Shown here: positions 23,060 through 33,768 of the stretch, in pieces
Numbering within the stretch: the first letter of the stretch is position 1
Layout of the letters: each line of letters begins with the position of its first letter
Assembly (NCBI RefSeq): GCF_963855985.1
Contig: NC_087095.1
Span: forward strand, 3,110,001 to 3,174,000
DNA from: Ostrinia nubilalis
Lineage: Eukaryota; Arthropoda; Insecta; Lepidoptera; Crambidae
DNA length: 64,000 nt
Reading direction: 5' to 3'
The notes under the pieces: model-generated
What the model was told of the DNA's origin: nothing
Databases searched by the model: none
Seen by the model: the letters and a program-made list of their open reading frames with translations, nothing else
Made by a program: the position numbers and the translations under genes

Positions 23060-23252
23060 CCAAATGAGGGTTTTTGCGTATGAAAGATCCGCTAGATGGC
23101 GGGACGTGGATGTGGGGTCTGACTGCTGCGTGATTGGTGGATTTTGACATATCTGTCAATGTCATGTCAAAAATAACCAATCATGCAGCATTTGGACCTC
23201 GCGTCTACGTATTGCCATCTGGCAGATTTTTCATTCGCGAAAACCTTCATTG
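23060..23252. mobile_element. 193-bp foldback MITE
   Basis: Imperfect inverted arms over most of its length: CCAAATGAGGGTTTTTGCGT at the left and the complement of CCCAATGAAGGTTTTCGCGA at the right. The central pair is TTTTGACATATCTGTCAATG and TGACATGTCAAAA. The target duplication is not clear. Confidence 0.75.
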
Positions 23253-23476
23253 GGTTCCATAGAAAATCATCATCAATCATCAAGCAGTCATCGTGATTCA
23301 TGATATCATCTCTCCATTCAAACCCAGAGTACAACATGTACTGTTATAACAAATGACTCAGTTAATAATAAAGCATTGGGGAAACCATATCGTACTACGC
23401 TTATAGAGTCTAATTCATAGGAATATGACATTCTTATCTCTAAGGAAAACGCAAGGTCATAATTTATTTATTTATG

Positions 23477-23798
23477 AATAGCGACGTTTTACCTGAAAAT
23501 AAAACGTTTATTAAACATACTTACCTTATTCGAAGCCTTTATAATGAGAGTAGTGTCTGTCTTTTCCTGTTTGAGTACTAGTTTTGACGTATAATCTGCC
23601 CACGTGACTTCCGCTCCGGTCCCCCACCGCCTAAGCACGCCTCAATTAACGACACTAGCGCCACCAACGGTAGCTCGAAACTAGGTTTCGATATTCTCGC
23701 CATTGTGTTTTATGACACCAGGTAGATTTAAAAAGTAGGCTTCGAATAAGGTAAGTATGTTTAATAAACGTTTTATTTTCAGGTAAAACGTCGCTATT
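23477..23798. mobile_element. 322-bp element with perfect 61-bp inverted arms and inner TTAA sites
   Basis: Bases 23477-23537 are the exact reverse complement of 23738-23798. Within each arm a TTAA (23511-23514 and 23761-23764) precedes ACATACTTACCTTATTCGAA, a relative of the terminus of the large element at 23801. The inner 246 bases thus look like a TTAA-flanked short element that landed at the centre of a palindrome starting AATAGCGACGTTTTACC. About 185 bases of its interior match, inverted, the right end of the large element (about 28910-29085). Confidence 0.75.
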
Positions 23799-23889
23799 AA
23801 ACAGTACTGTACCGTTATTCGAAGCCTTTATAATGAGAGACGTGTCTATTATCTCCTGGTGGCGCTGTGTAATCGCCAATGTGATCAAT

Positions 23890-26590
23890 TGAAGAATAAG
23901 ACATTGATCAGTGAGAAATGTTATGAATTAGTTAGAACTTTAGCTTATCTGTCTACTGAGTGGTAATGAACTGTGTGTAGGTACATTATAATATTTTACA
24001 GAACGCAACCTGCATCTGCATCTCCGTAAATTCACGTCTAATGCATCGTTTATTAACAACTATGTAATAATGAACTATCGGTTACTTTACGTCATGTAAA
24101 AGGCGCAAAAGCTACGTCCACCCTCACTCACAGTATCAGACCGTTGGATGAATTTAATAAGCTTCGGTAGGAGTGAATAATTATTAGGTATGGATAAGAA
24201 TATTCACTGGTACAGTTAAGGTCGCTTGCCGATAGCGGGCGTTTGATGATCTCCAACATTTCCCACATTTAGGTATCAGCTCGTATTTTAATATTTATAA
24301 ACCTTTACAGGACCGTAGCCTAGGTGGACGGTGCGTAATGAATAGGTGACAATAGCTAGCCGGCTATGTATAGGTACGATACTTTTGTATTGCCTGAGTA
24401 TTCCGCGTTATCGCTGTTCGCTAGGGATAGCGAAGTTTGAGTCGGAATTGATAAAATTTATAATAATACAGACTTTCCTAGTACAAACTTAGTAAACTTT
24501 GCGGTTTACAAACGTCGGTGCTGTGGTAAGACTGTGCGACCATTATCTTTAGGGCTAACAGTGATAACTTGTCAGCTAGATCAGCTTATTGACGGTTAGT
24601 CAACCAGCTTAATTCAGAGCAATCTTAATATGTAATTATGTATTATTGTAATTACAATTTTATAATAATAGGGCTGAACAAGAGTTTGTTTGCATCAACA
24701 CAAAAACTATCTTTGTGTTGGAGTCCTTTAACCACGAATTCTATAAAATCATAATAACATCATTCTACCACCAATAGTAGCGGAGCATCAATAAGAATGT
24801 TGCGAAAGCGGGAAAAGTTATGCAAACGAAGTCGCAAGCACAGCTAGAATTAAATGATAGTTTCGTAGCCGATCTAAACCTTATCAGGTTTCATCAAGGC
24901 CCTTAGGGTGGGCATCGGATTTAATTTCGAATGCTTTATTTTCATCACCCTGAATGTTGTTGGACGATCGCTCATTTGCACGATGTAATAATATTTATGT
25001 AAAAATATTTATGTAATGATGTTTGTGTAACACTAAGTTTTATATCATCGCCAATGTCACTCATGATTCATTGAAGTGTACATACCTAAGTTGCCAGTAG
25101 GTAGGTAAGTACTAATTTTTGTGACAATAGTCAGCAGAGACAAATTACTTTATTGACCTAGCGAGTCGGGTAGGTATTAGAATATTTCACGAGGCTGTTG
25201 TACTTAAAACAAGTTAACACGTAAACAGTTGTGTGTGCCACAACATTTTGCTTGTGACTACCTTCGTTACAGTATAATAATTGATGGATTTAAATCACAT
25301 CAAATACGAATTTTGTTAATTGTACTATGTAGGTAGGCGAAGGACTTTCGGCCCCAAGCAAAGAGCTTAAGAGTGCGGCACATTATCCAAAATTAATTCC
25401 AACCATGTTTATGTACTTCTGTGTGACCCTAAGGTCACAGTGATAATTGGAAAAATCAGAGTTAAATTACTTTCTTGGACTGAAGGTTTTGATTTATTCC
25501 CTTTAACTCCTCGTAAAAGTCGTTCATATTCATACGACAATTTTTATTGAACCACAGAGGTGCACAAAAGGTCGAATTAACAATATGACATGGTGTCATA
25601 TGACATTAATAATAAATTATATTTATTTACTTAAATTAAGTAGACAAGACGTAGTCATTGACACTATAATAGGGCACACGGAAAGTTCAGTTAAGAGACT
25701 GAAGACTTGTGTGACTTTTGGTATGCAATCTTTTCTCCAACGAATGTAATGGCTTGTATAAATGAGAAAATAACAAATTGTAGTATGTAAACCTACGCGG
25801 TTTAATATATATTTAGTTTTCGTTGTACAGTGAAATTCAATTGCGAAATGCGTTACCATGCAGCGTGCCCAATTTGTTTTAAGCTCAGTAAGCTTTATAC
25901 TTTTGGTTATTGTGGATCATAAGTATTTGGTATTGGGTGCCATGAGCGCCTCAAGTTGGCGGTTAAAATGCTCTTTGCCTCACGCAAATCATGAATTGTA
26001 GTGTTATAACATGAGAAGAGCCAATGCTTTAGGATTTGTAACGTTACGTGACTCGATCTGTATGTTTTTGGTAACCGAGACTCGGTTAGGCCATTTTGTA
26101 TTTATGGAGTTCACCTTTTACTGTTACTAGTTTGTAAGACTGTTATTATTTTGTTTATTTATTTTATATAGGTAAGGACCGACTTCATTGTGTTTATTAT
26201 CCAGACTTGTGTGCTTTTATTACAATAGGGGCATGGGTTATATCTGACCCCAAAGCAAGGATGGGTCCTGAGTTACCCCAGAATGAAGTCGTCCCATAGG
26301 TAAGGGCGCGAATGTCGCGACTCTTTCTGTGCGAATCAATTGCCGTCAGAACATTTGCATGAGTCTGTCGGTGTACTATAGGTATGTATAGCAGACAAAT
26401 ACTTATTTTAGTATTCAGTACTTTGTGGTACCCGCCAAGCGTCTATGAATGTATACCTTATTCAAAAGACTATCAGGTCAATAGTTGTAACTTTACTATG
26501 CAGAGGCTGCATAAAGGCTTAAGTTTATTTAATTTCTCCAGGCGTTAACTGTTCGGTACCAAAAATTCAGGACGCATATCTGCGGCCCCG
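23890..26590. other. non-coding interior of the 5.3-kb element
   Basis: 2.7 kb without a supportable gene. The minus-strand frame at 25623-25859 has no recognised domain. Confidence 0.4.
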
Positions 26591-26599
26591 ATTAATTAA

Positions 26600-27536
26600 C
26601 ATCCTTCAAGATTCTGAAGGTTTAGGGCGATGCCCTTGTATCATCTCGGCAGTAATGAAAAAAAAGCCAAACTGACACGAATCGAGTAATTTTTGCGTAA
26701 TCTCATGATCTCTGTCTCCACCTTTTACCCATGGCAGGTCTTAAATAGCTTACTTTTGTCATGAAATAAAGCATTTTAATTAGGGTTCCATAAACCTTGA
26801 AAATTATGAGGATTTGGGGCGATGCCCTTATGTCCTCCCGGCAACATTACTTTAATTTTGCCGTGCAAAATAGAATTCAGACCATTTTATAGTTGTGCGG
26901 ATTTAGGGCGAAGCCCTCATGTCTACTCGGCAACTTTACTTATTTTCGTTTGCCGTGGAATAAGGCGTTTGGGTTCTATAACTCTTCAAAAATTATGAGG
27001 ATTTAGGACGATGCCCTCATGTCTTTGAACCGCAAATACAAACGAGCGAGGTTGCTTGGCTCGAAATGTAATGATTTGAGTCCGATTCTCCTTGGGTAAT
27101 CTCCTATCCCAGAGGGATGAGGGATAACATGAGAGTTTAGAGCGATGCCCTAAGATCTCTCGACGTAAATAAAAATGAGCGAGGTTGCTCGGCTCGAAAT
27201 GTAGTGATTTGAGTCCGGTTCTCTTTGGGTAATCTCCTATCCCAGTGGGATGAGGGATAACATGAGGGTTTAGAGCGATGCCCTAAAACCTCTCGACGTA
27301 AATAAAAATGAGCGAGGTTGCTCGGCTCGAAATGTAATGATTTGAGTCCGATTCTCTTTGGGTAATCTCCTATCCCAGTGGGATGAGGGATAACAAGAGG
27401 GTTTGGACCAATGCCTTACTAAGACCTCTCGGTGTAAATAAAAATGAGCGGCGTTGCCTGGCTCAATATGAGACTCCTTGAGTGTTTGAGTTTTCTCCTA
27501 TCCCGGTGGGATGAGGGAGAAAAGGTTCTGGCTCCT

Positions 27537-27538
<2 letters not shown>
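26600..27538. repeat. minisatellite, period about 132 bp
   Basis: Four clear units are spaced by 132-133 bases, marked by the GCGAGGTTGCTCGGCTCGAA block starting near 27046, 27179, 27311 and 27444. Each has a GGGTAATCTCCTATCCCA block, a GGGATGAGGGATAACATGAG block and a GCGATGCCCT block. Upstream, three or four more divergent units with GGGCGATGCCCTTNTGTC phrases reach back to about 26600. Unit divergence falls from left to right. Confidence 0.85.

Positions 27539-27585
<47 letters not shown>
27539..27585. repeat. poly(T), 47 bases
   Basis: An uninterrupted T run at the right edge of the minisatellite. On the minus strand it is a poly(A) and might mark a retroposon end. Polyphenylalanine and polylysine frames across it are artefacts. 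Confidence 0.95.
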
Positions 27586-28313
27586 CCTGTTTGCTCCAAG
27601 AGAACTTACCCTCGCTACAGGATTATGCTGCTGCGTTTTGGTTACACTGCCATCTAGCTTGCCGAGTAGCCAGTTTGAGTTTTCCACTGTAGGTATTTAG
27701 CATAAGGCGAAATCTCAGATCGATCTGCGGAGCAGAGTTGCGATCGTATTGCTGCCGAAAAATTTTCCAGACGCCGCTAGCATCAAATAAACTGCGTATC
27801 AGGCTGAATAGACGATGTTCATCCTTCACCGTTTATTACACAGACTCACTGTTTATCTACACAGTAACAGCATAGCGTTTTCCTGAAATCATAGTTTAAG
27901 AAAACCACAAAGGTATTATTATACCTACGTACCGTATCCTAATAGGACAAACTGCACACTTCACTCTTGTGTTATAAGCCATTCGTTAGACTTCCATAAT
28001 GGCGGTAGAATAGGTACGTCGGTACGCTACCCTACCGAGTGGAAGTTTTCATACTTTCCCCGGATGCATATTGATAAAGGTAGTTTACCGTTTATTTATT
28101 TTGTTGATTTATAAATCAACACAATCCGTCCGATGGAATTCGTATGTCTGAAATGGTATTGGTAAGTTGGTACTTACAGCTTATTGTAGCAAGCAATCAC
28201 ATCTTGCGACTATCACATTACACCACACCATCCTTTGATTTGACCTCTACGCCAACTCTTGCTCCTCTTCTGCACGTGGACATAATATTTCCTCTTTCCT
28301 TTTGAAAATAAAG
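27586..28313. other. non-coding interior of the 5.3-kb element
   Basis: No supported feature between the two arrays. Confidence 0.4.
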
Positions 28314-28625
28314 ACATCTAACGGAAAACCCTTAGGAACAAACACAGCTAAAAAGGAGTGTTATACCGTTAGGAATGAACATTGCTAAAAAGGAATATTA
28401 GTTTTAAAACACATCTAACGAAAACCGTTAGGCACAAACATTGCTAAAAAGGAATGTTAGTTTTAAAACACATCTAACGGAACACGCCGTCAGGTACGAA
28501 CATTGCTAAGAAGAAAAGTTAGCTTAAAAACATATCTAACGAAAAACCGTTAGAAACAAACATTGCTAAAAAGTAATGTTACTTTTAAAACACATCTAAC
28601 GGAATACCGTTAGGTACAAGTATTA
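28314..28625. repeat. minisatellite, period about 60 bp, five units
   Basis: Units start ACATCTAACGGAA near 28315, 28410, 28470, 28531 and 28590. They carry CCGTTAGG, ACAAACATTGCTAAAAAGGA and ATGTTAGTTTTAAAAC. The first unit is longer and the last fades into TACTAGAGATTC. CGTTAG and CTAACG alternate, so each unit can fold into a small hairpin. Confidence 0.85.
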
Positions 28626-29102
28626 CTAGAGATTCTTCTCTAAAGATAATTATTTAAAATTACACTGAGTTAGATTGAATGCAATCTACCCCCGAACGGT
28701 AACACCGTTGTAAAAATAAATTACACTGCGAAATAAGTAATCACAGTAATTTTTATAAGTTTTCAGCCAGTACATAATAATTTAGAAGTACTTACATTAT
28801 GATGGTAATATTTTACCTGAATCACGTCACGACTAGTACCTGTGAGATGGGTCGTGAACTAGCGGAGCTAATTCTACGACCGTCTCGAACGGGAACTAAA
28901 ACACCAATGGCGAGAATATCGAAACCTAGTTTCGAGCTACCGTTGGTGGCGCTAGTGTCGTTAATTGAGGCGTGCTTAGGCGGTGGGGGACCGGAGCGGA
29001 AGTCACGTGGGCAGATTATACGTCAAAACTAGTACTCAAACAGGAAAAGACAGACACTACTCTCATTATAAAGGCTTCGAATAACGGTACAGTACTGTTT
29101 AA

Positions 29103-29789
29103 TACGCTATTTTTTGTGGGAAATTGCCTACAACTCAAAAATTTTCAAGATTATCAGCTAAGTAACTTAATTAGTTCCGAAAAAGACCGACTGGAAAATT
29201 GGAAAGATACGATAGAGACAAGAATAATTGAGCATTGATCCTATTATGTTATTGATTGAATTTATATGTTTTGACTAATCACCGTCTTCATTATACATTT
29301 ATTTCTGTAAATCTAACCAACAAGAGGCGTTTACGAATATTCCTCGTTTAACATTTACCCCTGGTAAATGATGGTATACAAAGTGTGTTTGGGATAGGGC
29401 TAGTGATAATTCAAGGCGATGTTGTGATGTCAATTTTATCGACAAAAATGCCCTATGACTAATGACTATTTATGGGAAAGGGTCTTCAGTACACTACGGT
29501 GACGTAAGGATCCATAACTACTAACGTAGTATCCTTTACGCGACGTAATATTACGTCAGATACAACACAATGTCCTATTTATCAATACTCGTGCGGGGAC
29601 CGGTATGGGAAAACCAAGGCGAATGATATTTAAGTTTGTATTTATGCTTTTAAGAGCCATTCGTGGAACCATACTTGAAAGAACCGGACGTTCCTTAAAT
29701 ATTATTGGTAATAATAATTGGAAAACTAGTCCGATTTTAATAAAAACAGTGATTAGTGAATAAACACAGTGTCTTTAAACGTGAACAAG
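29103..29789. other. gene B 5' flank
   Basis: No clear TATA box next to the start codon. ACAGTGATTAGTG and ACACAGTGTC near 29747-29773 are possible initiator sequences. Confidence 0.35.
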
Positions 29790-32700
29790 ATGTTGGGAAA
29801 GGCTGTTATGTTTTTTGTGAGTGTTATTTTTAATATCAGAAAAACAAACATCTTAAATGAAAAGTGGAATAAAAATGTTTGTGGATAGGTACTCCTTTTC
29901 TTTCCCGAAATTCTGTGGACTGTAATAATAGCGGTGACTTATAACATTTCAGGTTGCCATTGCTACGGTATCTGCCGGGATAGCCAACAAATATCTAACA
30001 GATAGTAAGTATACGTTTTGGTTAACTACTTATTTTATAGTCCGTTTTTGCCATAGACATTTTTAAACTCATCGGACCGTTTAAAAACTAAAAAAAATAG
30101 TCCAAAGACGTAGCCAAATCCATTTCTTTTCTCGTATGACGTGAAGAAAAAACCTACTTCAATTGCACTGTATGTGATAAAAATAATTTAAGTCAAAATA
30201 ATTAAAATCTAATTAGATTTTTGTTTTAAGTATTTATTGTAATTTGATATTTTTTAAACATTCGAATGCAATAAGTAATACATCGTTTGGCAGTTTTCCT
30301 TATCAAGTCGATCTGGGGGATACCCACTCTGAATCATTCACTTAAAGATACTTGCTTTTGATATAATGACCGCATTACAGCTGTTTACTATTTCAAATGC
30401 AAACATAGTAGCCATTTAAGAATGATATCTTATGTTTGCTTATTTTCTCCCAAATGTTTGGCTCTTACTACACTCACTGTAGATAGAGGTGGTGGTTATA
30501 TTCTACTCTGCCGAAATCACACGGCTGGTGAATAATAAATTAATTAATTAAATAAACCGTTTTGTTATTTCAGCTGAGATGCCTCCAAATTGCGTCGGAA
30601 AGAGCTACTGTTTTGAGAAAAGTGAGAAGTATCCTCAGAAATTGATCGACAGAATCATTGAAGAAATAGTAAGTACCTACCTATAAAAATTATATCGAAA
30701 TCTTTTTTTTCACTTGGGATATCACATTGTTTAGGTTCATAAAAATATAAAAAAATACTCAGCTAAAAAAATATGGGAAAAAATATTAAAGCAGAAAATA
30801 TTTTTATAGAAGTTCAGAGTTTATATTTTGACCAACAAAGTTCAAACCTTTCAAAACATTATTTAAATAATGTATTATGTAGGTATACGAGAAATGTTTG
30901 TTATAATCTTTTTATGCACTAATGATGTTGTAATCTAGTCTTATCATAATAACAACACTCCAAAATTCACTGAACTGTTATATTATCTTAAACATTGGGT
31001 TTTTAATAATGATTACAGACTTTACACTTAAAAAATCTGATATTCTGTTCATCGCTTCAGTCGTTCGTTTCAGCCAAATGACGTCCATTACTAGGCAATG
31101 AAAGGATTCCCTTAACGATCGTCCAGTGTTGCCCGCATTCGTACTTCTCGCGACCTTCACCAGATCATCGGTCCACTTAGTGGGGGGCCTGCCCACAATA
31201 CGTCTTCTGGCCCGTGGTCGCCGCCATAAATGTAAATCGCATCATTCTGGTTTTTTTTTAAAGAAGATTAGGTAGGTACCTATTAGCAATTTGTATTGCA
31301 AAAATTACTAATAGTCCCTTTAGCCTCTCATGTTAAGCTAATTAAGCTTGTGTTACGAGTGGGCTCACCACAATAGTCGAGCGGCGGTGGGATTCAAACC
31401 CACGCGCCGCGTTCCTTGGATCTCGAGTCGGCCAGTCCGACCACTTCACCGTTGGGCTATTGTGGATAAAAATATATGTTTATTAACATTTTTTTTTCAG
31501 GATCCACCTGTAGTGGAAGGTGGAGGCGGTATGTCCATAGCAGAACGTGGTGACGAGAATCCTAACCATGGATGTGAAAGGAAGATCGATGTAAGCTCTA
31601 ATTTTATTTATTTATTTACTTATTTATATAATTCACTGTGGGCTTCCAGTTTTACTCAAGACGTCCATCAGCATTTATTTTGTTTACAACCGAATTAGAT
31701 AATTAGAAAAAGAAAACCGGTTAGAAAATAGACGATCAACATGAACACTGAAGACTTTAAAAGATTTTATTTCATCTATTTTTTTTATCCACAACGAAGA
31801 AGCTCTTGGTATCTCACCTTAAATATTAATTTCATTTCCTTACTGTGAGGACGTCCTTTTGCTGAAATGATGATGATGATTGATTTCAACCTAGAATAAA
31901 CAACATCTATTTTAAATTATTTATAAACAACTAGCTTTCCGCCCGCGGCTTCGGCCGCGTGGAATTTTGTCTGTCACAGAAAAACCATATCGCGCGCATA
32001 CCTGTTTCAAAAACCGGGATAAAAACTATCCTATATCCTTTCCCGGGACTCAAACTACGAGTATATCTATGCCAAATTTCATCAAAATCGGTTCAGTGGT
32101 TTAGGCGTGAAAGAGAGACAGACAGACAGACCGACAGAGTTACTTTCGCATTTATAATATTAGTATAGATAGTATAGATTAAGTTTACGAAATTTTTTGT
32201 GGGTTATTTATGAATTAATAATATTAACCTAGTTCTTTCCTGATTTCAGTTCGAGCCAATTTACGAAATATTGGACAACGACGGGAAGCTCAGATTTGTA
32301 GTACAGTCGGACAGGTTTATTCAGAAGATAAGGACTGAATCTTGTGTGTAAGTTACAATATTTTTTTTCCTTTTTAAATCCTTCATTTGTTTCAGGCAAA
32401 GAAGGCCTCCCCAAGGCTTTCCATAATGAATGGTCCTGCGCTGTCCGCATCCAAGTTCTTCCCGCGACCTTTACCAGATCGTCGGTCCACCTAGTAGGAG
32501 TAGGAAATCCTTCATAGCAAGTCATAATCGACAGGATAATTTTAGATAGCGTTTTATTTAGTTGCCAGATAGTTTGCTTCCATAGGTGATAGTTAAGGAT
32601 AAATCACAAAATTAACTCTATCTCCTAAACTAAGCAAAATCGTAGAACATACATGGCGGTGATTTAGATACACCTTGATGTAAGGAATCTAAATTTTAGC

Positions 32701-33017
32701 TTTGAACGTCAACTCCCTGGCTAAATTGTATATTATAAATGCGAACTAGGCAGGTGAAAACAATTACTCGTACTCTTGGAATGTTTATGTTAAAAATACA
32801 TGTGTATTTCAGAAACCCCGGCCGCGTCACCGGTCCAGACTTCCCATACTTCGACGAGTACTTACTAAATGCTTGGAACATCAGCTGTGTTGAGAAGAGG
32901 ATGGACTACAGCTTCCTCACTCTCTCCCTTGATGGCAATGGCCTGGAGGACGTAGACATCCAAGGAGGTCTACCAGTGTGCTGCTCATGCCAGTTGAATC
33001 CTCTGTCTTATTTCTAA
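29790..33017 (+). CDS. gene B: secreted Spätzle-like cystine-knot cytokine
   Basis: Coding exons: 29790-29816, 29953-30004, 30574-30668, 31501-31590, 32250-32347 and 32813-33017, all GT-AG. The joined frame is 567 bases (188 residues). The signal peptide is residues 1 to about 18 (MLGKAVMFFVAIATVSAG). Prodomain cysteines at 33 and 39 fall at the same residue numbers as in gene A and are followed by YPQKLI, the YP-x3-I turn of Spätzle prodomains. SIAER ending at residue 74 is the likely activation cut; known lepidopteran Spätzle-1 is cut after a similar IAQR. The mature domain has six cysteines (83, 120, 146, 177, 178, 180) ending VCCSC. The cysteine matching 127 of gene A is missing, which may change dimer bonding. 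Exon phases equal those of gene A, and both reach 362 coding bases at the end of exon 5: a clear tandem duplicate. Introns hold several LINE and SINE pieces. Confidence 0.85.
31060..31230 (-). mobile_element. LINE ORF 3'-end fragment in gene B intron 3
   Basis: The minus strand reads MGRPPTKWTDDLVKVARS and a degraded tail ending near MDVIW. Upstream codons for an Arg-rich RRPRARR run are also visible. Same clade as the fragments at 10.9, 18.6, 32.4, 33.4 and 62.3 kb. Confidence 0.7.
31332..31465 (-). mobile_element. tRNA-like SINE in gene B intron 3
   Basis: On the minus strand a 98-base tRNA-like unit starts CCACAATAG and ends CTATTGTGG (31368-31465), giving a 9-base acceptor-like stem. It contains a GGTGAAGTGGTCGGACT A-box-like block and a GGGTTTGAATCCC B box. 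A short tail (ACACAAGCTTAATTAGCTT) follows. The anticodon region is overlong for a true tRNA, so I call it a SINE rather than a tRNA gene. Confidence 0.6.
31930..32175 (+). mobile_element. RTE-like LINE/SINE 3' end in gene B intron 4
   Basis: ACTAGCTTTCCGCCCGCGGC head, AATTTTGTCTGTCACAGAAA block, CAAATTTCATCAAAATCGGT block, GACAGACAGAC run and AATATTAGTATAGAT tail. It is the opposite-strand counterpart of 6965-7205. Non-coding. Confidence 0.7.
32386..32500 (-). mobile_element. LINE ORF 3'-end fragment in gene B intron 5
   Basis: The minus strand reads TRWTDDLVKVAGRTWMRTA then LWKALG. It begins 39 bases after exon 5 and lies in sense orientation for the LINE on the opposite strand to the gene. 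Confidence 0.7.
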
Positions 33018-33018
33018 T

Positions 33019-33190
33019 ATGACAAAGCCAAAAGTCAAAGCTTTTATTCAACTAAAGCCCATTCCAGTGCGCGTATAAAGTCCCAAATATAGCTTGCTCT
33101 ACCACTTTGGGACAATATAATGGGCTGGTGCTGAGAAGAAGTGGCGGAAGAAACTCAGTCACCTTTGTCAGCCTCTTTTTCAATTAGATA
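33019..33190 (+). repeat. retroposon fragment directly after the gene B stop
   Basis: The element starts within two or three bases of the TAA stop with CAAAGCCAAAAGTCAAAGC and continues through GGGCTGGTGCTGAGAAGAAG. It should form much of the gene B 3' untranslated region. Its complement is in gene A intron 4 (14523-14645), and a distant relative is the 2006/12149 pair. Confidence 0.7.
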
Positions 33191-33260
33191 CAGCAATTAC
33201 TTACAATTTACGTGTTGGGCTAATACATCTTGTGTCAACGTATAGATCGGTTTTGGAGTT

Positions 33261-33266
33261 AATAAA
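33261..33266 (+). terminator. AATAAA, possible gene B polyadenylation signal
   Basis: The first AATAAA after the stop codon, 244 bases downstream, beyond the retroposon fragment. A downstream GT-rich block (ATGTGTAAC) is close. Confidence 0.45.
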
Positions 33267-33391
33267 TATGTGTAACTAAAAATAAGCTTAATCTCCTGGT
33301 ACACAATCATTGTTTTGTAACCAGAAGTAAATCTAAATCTGAAATAGCCCCTTTGTAACGTAGGAATGCTGAAAACATGTATGATGTAGCA

Positions 33392-33545
33392 TACATCATC
33401 ATCATCATCATCATCATTTCAGCCACAAGACGTCCACTGTTGAACATAGGCCTCCCCCAATGATTTCCACAATGGCCGGTTGGTGGCGGCCTGCATCCAG
33501 CGCCTTCCCGCTACCTTTATGAGGTCGTCGGTCCACCTTGCGATG
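33392..33545 (-). mobile_element. LINE ORF 3'-end fragment with CAT run
   Basis: A CAT trinucleotide run (33392-33418) is followed by a minus-strand frame reading RWTDDLIKVAGRRWMQAA and LWKSLGEAYVQQWTS. CAT runs next to this LINE tail are probably its 3'-terminal repeat. Confidence 0.65.
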
Positions 33546-33570
33546 TAGCAAATCCAAATAGGTTTCGCAT

Positions 33571-33719
33571 AATTCGTCGCTTGCCTCTCTAACTGACGTA
33601 ACTGACATTTAGCAAAATTTTCAGGCGATTAGACAGATTGATTCGTCTTGCGAAATTGATTAAGATGGTGTAGATAACTCAGTTTCGAAAAAAATGTCAG
33701 TTAGAGAGGCAAGCGACGA
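33571..33719. mobile_element. 149-bp MITE
   Basis: CGTCGCTTGCCTCTCTAACT at the left is exactly complemented at the right, with further pairing through GACATTT and AAATGTC. The target duplication is not resolved. Confidence 0.7.
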
Positions 33720-33768
33720 AATGTTGCCCATAGGAGACCTGAGAGTCCCCCATTCGAGGCTTACCTTA

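Larger units (their letters stand above)
23801..29098. mobile_element. 5.3-kb TTAA-flanked non-coding TIR element
   Basis: A 39-base perfect inverted repeat begins ACAGTACTGTACCGTTATTC at 23801 and closes at 29098, with TTAA immediately outside each end (23797-23800 and 29099-29102). TTAA duplication is the mark of piggyBac-type transposases, though piggyBac ends usually start with CCC. There is no transposase frame. The interior holds two minisatellite arrays (26600-27538, 28314-28625), a 47-base T run and ordinary AT-rich DNA. The nested 246-base element at 23515-23760 appears to be a short member of the same family. Confidence 0.65.

Noticed and set aside
27444..27692. Open frames of 82 and 74 codons on both strands
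   Set aside because: They are held open by the 47-base T run (polyphenylalanine or polylysine) and have no domain.
28314..28625. Regular direct repeats that could suggest a CRISPR array
   Set aside because: Units are about 60 bases, imperfect and contiguous without unique spacers, in a eukaryotic genome.
31368..31465. Functional tRNA gene on the minus strand
   Set aside because: The unit is 98 bases with a 9-base acceptor-like stem and an overlong middle, and carries a SINE-like tail.
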